A DNA stretch of 51,928 bases, from the NCBI GenBank assembly GCA_030654195.1, contig JAURXV010000153.1, forward strand, positions 1-51,928, written 5' to 3'. The position numbers and the translations under genes are program-made. The number at the start of each line of letters is the position of its first letter. Within the stretch, counting starts at the first letter, position 1. Source of the stretch: Syntrophales bacterium (GTDB lineage Bacteria > Desulfobacterota > Syntrophia > Syntrophales > UBA5619). The notes below the pieces were generated by a model. It ran no database searches and was not told the origin of the DNA. It saw only the letters and a list, made by a program, of their open reading frames with translations. Below are positions 46,407 to 51,928 of this stretch, one piece after another.

Positions 46407-48722
46407 GTGATCTTCCGGAAATCAATAAAAAAAAGGATCATCCTTTCCCTGTGTCTGCTTTCTTTTTTCATCGTCATTGGTGTGCTGCTTTACTGTCTGT
46501 ACCTTGCCATCCTGATCGATACGCGGTTTTCGGGAAGACGATGGAGCATACCTTCCAAAGTCTACTCCGACAGTACCCTGCTTTTTCCCGGGCAGCAGCT
46601 GAACCGGCCTCTCTTCATCAATAAACTGCGCCGTCTTGAGTACCGGAACATTGCGCATGCGCCGCAGTCAAGCGGCGAAATGCAGATTCTGGGATCATCA
46701 ATGGAAGTATACCTCCATGACCTGGAGATGCCGGCGAAAAAGCAAAAAGGCTTCCCCGTGAAAATTGCATTCCGGAGTCAGGAAATTGAAAGCATCATCC
46801 GCAAAGATAACGGGGAAACGCTGCCGCTTTTGGAACTGGAGCCGGAAAAGATCATGCTGTTTTTCGGTCCCGAGAGGCAGCAGCGGCAACTCGTTTCCAT
46901 CGATCGTGTTCCGCAATATCTTATACACGCTGTGCTGGCCGCGGAAGACAGCCGCTTCTTCGAACATCACGGATTCGATTTCCGGTCCATCCTCCGGGCC
47001 ATATACATCAATATACGGCATGGAACGATCCGGCAGGGTGGATCGACACTGACCCAGCAACTGGCCAAGAGCTATTTCCTGACCCCGGAGAGGACGTTTA
47101 CGAGGAAGATCAAGGAACTGCTCATGGCGCTCACGATGGATATCAAGTACAAGAAAAAAGAAATCTTCGAGATCTACCTGAATGAAATTTACCTCGGCCA
47201 GAAGGGGTCTGTATCGATCAACGGTGTCGGTGAAGCCGCCTTCTTCTATTTCGGGAAACCGGTGGAAAACCTCTCCCTCGCTGAAGCGGCGACGATCGCG
47301 GGTCTTGTCAAAAGCCCCGGCCTGTACTCTCCTTATGTGAGTGAAACAAAATGCCGGGAGCAGAGGAACAAGGTTCTCCACGATATGGAGAAACTTGGGC
47401 ATATAACCCAAAAACAGATGGACGGCGCCGCTACAGAGCCGGTGAAGACGGTGGGCTTTACGGCGTATGGGAAAAAGGCGCCCTATTTTGTCGATTACGT
47501 TTCCAAACAGCTGCCCGCCCTCTACTCCCCTAAGTTCCTTTCTTCACAGGGGCTGTCTATCTATACTACCGTGGATACGCAGGTGCAGGAAGCGGCAGAA
47601 AACGCTTTGGAAAGGGGATTGGCCCGCTTGGAAAAGACCTATCCTTCCCTGAGGCGTTCCAATTCCGAGCGGAAACTCCAGGGCGCGATCATCGTCATGC
47701 AGCCGAAAACGGGATATATCCTCGCCATGGTCGGCGGCCGGGACTACTCGACAACCCAGTTCAACAGGGCGACCCAGGCGCGCCGGCAGCCGGGCAGCGC
47801 CATCAAACCCTTCGTGTACGTGACCGGCCTGGATCAGTTTACTCCTGCAACAGTACTCTCCAACGAGCAAAAAACATATGAAGTGAATGGGAAATCATGG
47901 AAGCCACATGGAAAGAGCTCTGATTCCGGAAAAGGGATACGGATGAGGGATGCGCTGGCGAGGTCGGACAATCTGGCCACCGTCGATCTGGCCATGAAAA
48001 TCGGTCTTGACAAGATCGTGGATACGGTGAAAGCCTTTCAGTTTTCTACACCCGTGAAGCCGCAGCCCTCTCTCGCGCTGGGAGCGTATGAAGTCATCCC
48101 CCTCGAACTGGCAAGGGCGTACTGTACTTTTGCGTCCGACGGCGTAGAGCCGTATCCGTTGTCCCTGAAGACCCTTGTGGATGAAAATGGAAATGTCCTG
48201 GAACAGAGGCACATGACCATTCAGAATATCATCTCTCCGGCCAAGGCGTATGTCATGAGCGATATGTTGCGAAGTGTGGTTACCGAAGGGACGGCAAAAT
48301 CCGCGAAAAACATGGGGATAACGTTTCCTGTAGCGGGGAAAACGGGAACAACAAACGATTACCGGGATGCCTGGTTCGTCGGATACACTCCCGATCTTCT
48401 GGTATTGGTGTGGGTGGGTTTCGATAACGGGGAGAGTGTATCCGCGGAAGGGGCTGTGGCGGCGCTCCCCATCTGGGTGGACCTTGTAAGAGCCATACCG
48501 CAGTACGTCTCGGCTGACTGGTTTACAATGCCTCCCGGCGTTGTGAAAGCAAAAGTCTGTTCGCAGAGCGGGCAATTGGCGATTGAATCCAGATGTCCTG
48601 AATCCATCGAAGAGGTCTTCCTGGCGGAAAATGTGCCTGCTCTATACTGTCAAATTCCGGAACACCAGTCTCATTCCCGGGAAGTGTTGAAAACATGGTG
48701 GAAAAAGCTGTGGAAGAGGTAG
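46407..48722 (+). CDS. mrcB: Bifunctional penicillin-binding protein 1B type (transglycosylase/transpeptidase)
   Basis: This class A PBP polymerises and cross-links peptidoglycan at the inner membrane. The 771 residues have one membrane helix at about 10-35. A UB2H-like region follows (YRNIAHAPQSSGEMQILGSSMEVYLHD). The GT51 domain shows EDSRFFEHHGFD and RQGGSTLTQQLAK. The transpeptidase domain has SAIK (Ser464-Lys467), SDN and KTGT. GTG 46407 follows TAAGGA by about five bases; an upstream TTG lies in the promoter. It is co-transcribed with a TPR lipoprotein that may act as an accessory factor. Confidence 0.95.
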   Translation: MIFRKSIKKRIILSLCLLSFFIVIGVLLYCLYLAILIDTRFSGRRWSIPSKVYSDSTLLFPGQQLNRPLFINKLRRLEYRNIAHAPQSSGEMQILGSSMEVYLHDLEMPAKKQKGFPVKIAFRSQEIESIIRKDNGETLPLLELEPEKIMLFFGPERQQRQLVSIDRVPQYLIHAVLAAEDSRFFEHHGFDFRSILRAIYINIRHGTIRQGGSTLTQQLAKSYFLTPERTFTRKIKELLMALTMDIKYKKKEIFEIYLNEIYLGQKGSVSINGVGEAAFFYFGKPVENLSLAEAATIAGLVKSPGLYSPYVSETKCREQRNKVLHDMEKLGHITQKQMDGAATEPVKTVGFTAYGKKAPYFVDYVSKQLPALYSPKFLSSQGLSIYTTVDTQVQEAAENALERGLARLEKTYPSLRRSNSERKLQGAIIVMQPKTGYILAMVGGRDYSTTQFNRATQARRQPGSAIKPFVYVTGLDQFTPATVLSNEQKTYEVNGKSWKPHGKSSDSGKGIRMRDALARSDNLATVDLAMKIGLDKIVDTVKAFQFSTPVKPQPSLALGAYEVIPLELARAYCTFASDGVEPYPLSLKTLVDENGNVLEQRHMTIQNIISPAKAYVMSDMLRSVVTEGTAKSAKNMGITFPVAGKTGTTNDYRDAWFVGYTPDLLVLVWVGFDNGESVSAEGAVAALPIWVDLVRAIPQYVSADWFTMPPGVVKAKVCSQSGQLAIESRCPESIEEVFLAENVPALYCQIPEHQSHSREVLKTWWKKLWKR

Positions 48723-48725
48723 GAT

Positions 48726-49160
48726 ATGAACGGTAAAAAACTTCAAATATTGTTATCGTGTTTACTATGCCTTATTCTGTCAGGCTGCGCCGCAGTTGCT
48801 CCCGTACCGTCGAAATACCCGCCAAGACCGGCTTCCGATACGAAGGCAGAAAAAAAAGAATTGCGCGAGGGGAAGCCTCGTCCAAGGGAGGTGGCGTCCC
48901 TCCATTTAACGGAACAGGGGCAGATGCTTCTCGAAAGCGGTAAAGTCGATGAGGCCATCGGTGTTCTGGAGAGGGCTGTCAATATCTATCCCTCGAACGG
49001 GAAAAATTACTATTACCTCGCAGAAGCCTGGCTGAAAAAGGGTAATGTAATGCAGGCCAGGGAGTGGAATCGGTTGGCGGGGATGTATCTGGCGGGAGAT
49101 AGTGAATGGTCACCGCGGGTTTATGAACAGCGCGGAAGAATTAACGTGCACAGCCGGTAA
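48726..49160 (+). CDS. TPR lipoprotein, possible PBP1B accessory factor
   Basis: The 144-residue protein has a signal peptide ending in the lipobox LSGC, a charged Pro-rich linker and two tetratricopeptide-like helix pairs (LTEQGQMLLESGKVDEAIGVLERAVNIYPS and NYYYLAEAWLKKGNVMQAREWNRLAGMYL). It starts four bases after the PBP stop. The arrangement resembles outer-membrane lipoproteins that activate class A PBPs (LpoB-like by position only). The role is an inference from the operon; Lpo proteins of other bacteria are not similar in sequence as far as visible. Confidence 0.8.
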   Translation: MNGKKLQILLSCLLCLILSGCAAVAPVPSKYPPRPASDTKAEKKELREGKPRPREVASLHLTEQGQMLLESGKVDEAIGVLERAVNIYPSNGKNYYYLAEAWLKKGNVMQAREWNRLAGMYLAGDSEWSPRVYEQRGRINVHSR

Positions 49161-49173
49161 TAAATTCTGATTT

Positions 49174-50067
49174 TCACTGTTCGGTTCCCTGTCCGGCGCC
49201 ATAGGATATCGGGATATTGCCGAACTGTTCTCGACGCACTTCACTGCCCGTCCGGTCTTGGTACACGAGTTCATCAGTATCAAGATCGTATTCGGGGATG
49301 CCCGGGTCCTGCCACCGCGAAAGAAAATACCGATTCAGCGGGACATAGAGCCCACCGTGTTTCTGTTCGTTTCTGAAAACATATTCCGGCATATGACGCA
49401 CGTTCTGGCCCGTATGATAATGCCGGAGAAAAGCGTAATCTCCGACAATCGCCAGCTTCAGGAGCGGCTGGTCCGGGTACAGTTTCAGCCTGACTTGCTT
49501 CTGGGCTGCCCGGAGCCCTTTCAGAAAGTTTATGCTTTGCATGATCTGCTCCCGGATCACCTCGGGTGTAATTTCCGGATCCGGGATGCTTCCCGCACGG
49601 CTGATTGCCCCCTCCTCAAAGGGATTGAGCAGCATGATTTTCGCATCGCGGCAATTCCCGACAGCCTCGAGCAGATCTCCTTCGGGTTCAACAAAGGACC
49701 GGTAACCGGTCGAGCCGATGATCATGAGTTCCCGTGCGTATCCCAGTTCCTTTTTCATTTTTTTCCTTCTTCTCTGCGCGAAGACTCCCCTTGACGGGGT
49801 CACCAGGACCAGGCCGGCGCTTTTCGCCATTTTCGCAATTCTCCGGTCTTCCCATCTGCGCCTCATGTCGTTGAAAAAAAGGATCAGCAGCACGGCTGTT
49901 ACCATTTCCAGCGCTATGAGAAAGAGCTTCTCGTTCTCGATGAAGGCCCAGGCACGCAACAGGCTTCCGGCCAAGGTACTGAGCACAAAGGGAAGAGAAA
50001 GCGCAAGGGCCGTACTCAGGAGAACAACGATGACATGGTACGAAATACGTGCAAGACTTTTGAACAT
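49174..50067 (-). CDS. Membrane protein of unknown function
   Basis: The 297-residue protein has two membrane helices (about residues 9-34 and 46-66), an Arg-rich juxtamembrane stretch and a soluble C-terminal domain. The domain holds strands such as ARELMIIGSTGYRSF and DAKIMLLNPFEEGA and the segment DYAFLRHYHTGQNVRHMPEYVF. The order of strands and the phrasing are reminiscent of phospholipase-D-like folds, but a clean HKD motif is absent. ATG 50067 is used because AGGAG lies four bases ahead; an upstream start extends across this site. Its function is unknown. Confidence 0.7.
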   Translation of the reverse strand: MFKSLARISYHVIVVLLSTALALSLPFVLSTLAGSLLRAWAFIENEKLFLIALEMVTAVLLILFFNDMRRRWEDRRIAKMAKSAGLVLVTPSRGVFAQRRRKKMKKELGYARELMIIGSTGYRSFVEPEGDLLEAVGNCRDAKIMLLNPFEEGAISRAGSIPDPEITPEVIREQIMQSINFLKGLRAAQKQVRLKLYPDQPLLKLAIVGDYAFLRHYHTGQNVRHMPEYVFRNEQKHGGLYVPLNRYFLSRWQDPGIPEYDLDTDELVYQDRTGSEVRREQFGNIPISYGAGQGTEQ

Positions 50068-50183
50068 GTACTCCTCACGGTCCATATCAATTATTTGTGC
50101 AATTGTGAAAAAGGTTGACGGCTCTTTCGAGAAGAATCTGAAAGAGCCGTCATTGGCGATCCTTCCGATGGTGTTCAATCATG

Positions 50184-50534
50184 TCAGGACAGAACGATCA
50201 TCGCCATGATCAGCGAAAAGGCTATTTCGGTGCCTGCAGTGTTGTTATTCAGCGAAATCCTGTCGCACAGCGAGGACATCAACCGAAGTTCTTCCCCCTG
50301 CAAGGTGAGCAGTTTCTCGGCCGCTCTATCGAGGACTTTTCTGTCTGAATTCCTGGTTTCCAGAACGGCCAATATTTTAGAGATGTTATCCTTGCCTGAG
50401 ATCCCTGCATACCCATTTTTAGTCGCTTCTACGGGCTGATAGCCGAACGCCGCTGATGTACCGCCGATGATGAGGATACACAGGAATACAGCCGTCCAGT
50501 ACGCTGCTTTTTTAAGAAAATTATGTTCTGTCAT
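50184..50534 (-). CDS. Exported/membrane hypothetical protein
   Basis: The 116-residue protein has an N-terminal hydrophobic segment (residues 12-31, possible signal peptide), a helical middle domain (DNISKILAVLETRNSDRKVLDRAAEKLLTLQGEELRLMSSLCDRI) and a hydrophobic C-terminal tail (TEIAFSLIMAMIVLS). AAGGAGG lies seven bases before the ATG. I do not recognise a family. It is upstream of the membrane protein gene at 49174 by about 115 bases, on the same strand. Confidence 0.65.
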   Translation of the reverse strand: MTEHNFLKKAAYWTAVFLCILIIGGTSAAFGYQPVEATKNGYAGISGKDNISKILAVLETRNSDRKVLDRAAEKLLTLQGEELRLMSSLCDRISLNNNTAGTEIAFSLIMAMIVLS

Positions 50535-50562
50535 GGTGTTCCTCCTTTTATGAGTGTAATGA

Positions 50563-50736
50563 CGACCTCGTAAAAAGTCTTAAAAGTCGTGAAAATGGGA
50601 CGACCTCGTAAAAAAGGCCGCAGGCAAGGCGCGCGCGGTTCGACAGGCTCACCGTGACAGGCACTGAGCTTGCCCTGAGCTTGTCGAAGGGAAGGATGAA
50701 GCGCAACGCAGCATCCGGACTTTTTACGAAGCCGTC
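50563..50736. repeat. Nested inverted-repeat element (GACCTCGTAAAAAGTC ends)
   Basis: The left end has two direct copies of GACCTCGTAAAAAG (50564 and 50601). The right end at 50718-50736 is the inverted form, GACTTTTTACGAAGCCGTC. Inside lies a TTCGACAGGCTCA ... TGAGCTTGTCGAA inverted pair of the family seen at 44182. The 174-bp structure has MITE-like ends but no coding capacity and lies in the 355-bp gap between the exported protein and csbD. Confidence 0.8.
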
Positions 50737-50889
50737 AAAAGTGACTTTTTCATTTTGTAGCCTCCTTTGTTTTGGCTGAAACCGGCTCAAGGTAACTCAA
50801 GGTAAAAGGAACCCTACTTGGCTTGTTCCCCCGGTGGCACGGATTAAGGTTTCATGGATATTGCCTATCGGCGCATGATACCACACTCT

Positions 50890-51069
50890 TCACTTACCCA
50901 GAACCTTCTTGACCTGGCCGATCTTTTCCTGAACTTTGCCGGCTATCTTTTCACCGGTACCTTCAGCTTCCAACTTTGGATTATCGCTTAGTTTCCCGGC
51001 GACCTCCTTGATCTTACCCTTCATTTGGTGAAACGTGCCTTCCGCCTGGTCCTTCGTGCTGGATTTCAT
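50890..51069 (-). CDS. csbD: CsbD family stress-response protein
   Basis: This 59-residue hydrophilic protein (MKSSTKDQAEGTFHQMKG ... GTGEKIAGKVQEKIGQVKK) matches the CsbD family, which is induced under general stress in many bacteria; its molecular role is unclear. GGAGG lies six bases ahead of the ATG. It follows the BON lipoprotein gene after 16 bases, and such pairs are common in stress operons. Confidence 0.92.
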   Translation of the reverse strand: MKSSTKDQAEGTFHQMKGKIKEVAGKLSDNPKLEAEGTGEKIAGKVQEKIGQVKKVLGK

Positions 51070-51085
51070 GGTATTCCTCCTTCGC

Positions 51086-51385
51086 CTATTTCACGATCAG
51101 ATTATTCTTTACGGATGTGACCCCTTTGACGCTCCTTGCGATTTGACCCGCTTTATCGACGGCCTGTTGAGAATTAACGAAGCCGCTCAGTTGAACGGTG
51201 CCCTGGTAAGTTTCGACACTGATCTGAAATGACTTGAGAAAATCATCTTCTGCAAGCAGAGCTTTTACCTTGTTCGTGATGACCGAATCGTCAACGTATT
51301 CACCGCGTGTCGATGTACAGGCTGCATAGGTGGCGATCAGCATAAGAAGCACTAAAAAGTGGATAACGATATTTCTCTTTTTCAT
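51086..51385 (-). CDS. BON-domain lipoprotein
   Basis: The 99-residue protein has a signal peptide with a probable lipobox ending in YAAC (Cys23) and one BON domain (DDSVITNKVKALLAEDDF ... GTVQLSGFVNSQQAVDKA ... VKGVTSVKNNL), which is associated with envelope stability, as in OsmY-type proteins. ATG 51385 follows GAGGAG by nine bases. A longer start at 51493 has no support. A 20-codon ORF ends five bases before its start codon, suggesting coupled translation. It heads the csbD unit. Confidence 0.9.
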   Translation of the reverse strand: MKKRNIVIHFLVLLMLIATYAACTSTRGEYVDDSVITNKVKALLAEDDFLKSFQISVETYQGTVQLSGFVNSQQAVDKAGQIARSVKGVTSVKNNLIVK

Positions 51386-51390
51386 AGCGG

Positions 51391-51453
51391 TTACTCCTCT
51401 CTGTGTAGTACTGCCAGAAACAACATTTTTGAATATTCTTTGCATTTGTTCAT
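51391..51453 (-). CDS. Possible 20-residue leader peptide upstream of the BON lipoprotein
   Basis: ATG 51453 is preceded by AAGGAGGGG, the strongest ribosome-binding site in this region, at six bases. The peptide starts MNKCKEYSKM, ends LAVLHREE and stops five bases before the BON gene ATG. The stop region overlaps the GAGGAG used by the BON gene. This layout suggests translational coupling or a regulatory upstream ORF. Conservation was not tested. Confidence 0.45.
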   Translation of the reverse strand: MNKCKEYSKMLFLAVLHREE

Positions 51454-51590
51454 ACGTGTCCCCTCCTTGAGGACTTTTAAATCTGTAAAGCAATTAGTGG
51501 CAAACCTTATTGCCTGCCACTTCCTGGAAACAACGAGAACTAGCGTTTCTTCATAGAACCTCCTCCCTTCGATTACCGCCCCTTTGAATC

Positions 51591-51641
51591 AAAAAAGCCG
51601 GGGCCGGTATCCTGTAGTTAAGATATTTCGGCAACCCGGCT
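51591..51641 (-). terminator. Hairpin plus T-run in the leader of the BON-csbD unit (terminator or attenuator)
   Basis: On the minus strand AGCCGGG (51641-51635) pairs with CCCGGCT (51602-51596) and is followed by six T. Inner bases can extend the stem (GCCG/CGGC). The 5' part, GACAGCCGGGTTGCCGAAA, resembles the 3' half of GEMM-type cyclic dinucleotide riboswitches, so it could be an expression platform; the 5' aptamer half is not convincing. It may instead end the transcript of the sigma-54 regulator gene. Confidence 0.55.
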
Positions 51642-51647
51642 GTCTCA

Positions 51648-51664
51648 ACGCAACTGACGTGCCA
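51648..51664 (-). promoter_or_regulatory. Candidate sigma-54 promoter
   Basis: TGGCACGTCAGTTGCGT on the minus strand has the -24 GG and -12 GC pairs exactly 12 bases apart, in the consensus contexts TGGCAC and TTGC. Expected transcription start is near 51638, towards the BON-csbD unit. A sigma-54 activator gene ends 178 bases upstream on the same strand. The predicted start falls inside the hairpin, which is hard to reconcile with an attenuator role. Confidence 0.6.
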
Positions 51665-51841
51665 GAGGAGAACTGCGGCTACTGCGAGAGTAAGGGCTTG
51701 ATTGTGCAGGATAAAATGGAGAGAGTGCAACGGAGGTAAAGGGTAAACTGTCAGAGGCAGGCATCGTATTTAACAGAACCGTCAAATATGAAGACCCCTC
51801 GGTGAGACAAACAGTTGCAACCCTTATCTGTCTTTCATGTA

Positions 51842-51928
51842 TTAACGGCGGATGCCGTATTTCCGCATTCGGCCGCGAAGAGTGCTGGGGTTGAGACCAA
51901 GGATTACCGCTGCCCCGGTTTCCCCCTC
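51842..51928 (-). CDS. Sigma-54-dependent Fis-family regulator, C-terminal end only
   Basis: The last 28 residues of a protein running in from the right edge read GETGAAVILGLNPSTLRGRM, then RKYGIRR. This is the helix-turn-helix at the C-terminus of NtrC-type enhancer-binding proteins (compare the family pattern GAAxxLGLxxSTLRxRMxKLGI). The AAA+ and sensor domains lie outside the window. It is positioned just upstream of the sigma-54 promoter at 51648, which may be its target. Confidence 0.85.
   Translation of the reverse strand, partial: EGETGAAVILGLNPSTLRGRMRKYGIRR

Noticed and set aside
46329-48722. PBP start at TTG 46329
   Set aside because: This TTG is the first part of a TTGACA-17-TATTTT promoter; GTG 46407 has a ribosome site.

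Overview
The window reads as a chromosomal segment of a Gram-negative bacterium, most likely a Desulfobacterota (former Deltaproteobacteria) member of the Syntrophales/Geobacterales type. This rests on the gene order (tig-clpP-clpX-lon, lnt-prfB, dtd-guaB-dnaE), on lipoprotein and outer-membrane-type genes (lnt, lipoboxes, MltD-like transglycosylase, PBP1B), and on a sigma-54 activator gene next to a good sigma-54 promoter. The lineage is an inference from gene content, not from a search. There are no rRNA genes, CRISPR arrays or intact transposases.

Layout. 1-5.2 kb (minus): a MatB-like acyl-CoA synthetase broken by an in-frame TAG, and the helicase HrpA. 5.4-11.8 kb (plus): tRNA-Pro, tRNA-Leu, the protein-folding and proteolysis cluster tig-clpP-clpX-lon, then tRNA-Val and tRNA-Asp. 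11.8-13.4 kb: a small accessory patch behind tRNA-Asp with a decayed RadC-like JAB fragment, an unrecognised ORF and a Fic protein. 13.6-18.5 kb (plus): lnt, prfB (with the programmed +1 frameshift) and a LysM lytic transglycosylase. 18.5-25 kb (minus): ybeY, phoH, an M16 peptidase pair (one copy lacks the zinc motif), a small membrane protein and a B12-type radical SAM protein. 25.1-30.5 kb (plus): dtd-guaB-dnaE. 30.9-38.3 kb (minus): recG, hom, apgM, a YbgC thioesterase, a TPR membrane protein and a CbpA-type DnaJ. 38.5-43.5 kb (plus): purM-purN, a phytoene-desaturase-like flavoprotein, pfk and rpmB. 43.6-49.2 kb: an exported protein, recJ, a PBP1B-type synthase with a TPR lipoprotein. 49.2-51.9 kb (minus): two uncharacterised envelope proteins, CsbD, a BON lipoprotein with a coupled short upstream ORF, a structured leader with a sigma-54 promoter, and the last 28 residues of a sigma-54-dependent regulator.

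The most unusual content is a dispersed palindrome family. A 27-bp perfect hairpin, GGGGACACCTTGC - one centre base - mirror arm, occurs six times between 25 and 43.5 kb. Its length is a multiple of three and none of its six reading frames contains a stop. Three copies lie inside essential or central genes and are read through in frame (dnaE, recG, pfk). A fourth lies just ahead of purM. A 24-bp tandem array of a sister sequence follows purN, and a shorter cousin lies near hrpA. This resembles the in-frame palindromic elements of Rickettsia or RAYT-associated REPs. Nested inverted repeats of two other families occur at 44.2 and 50.6 kb.

Most of the genes are housekeeping: translation, DNA replication and repair, proteolysis, purine and threonine/methionine biosynthesis, glycolysis and cell-wall synthesis. 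Accessory interest is concentrated in the palindromes, the tRNA-Asp patch and the right-hand regulatory region.
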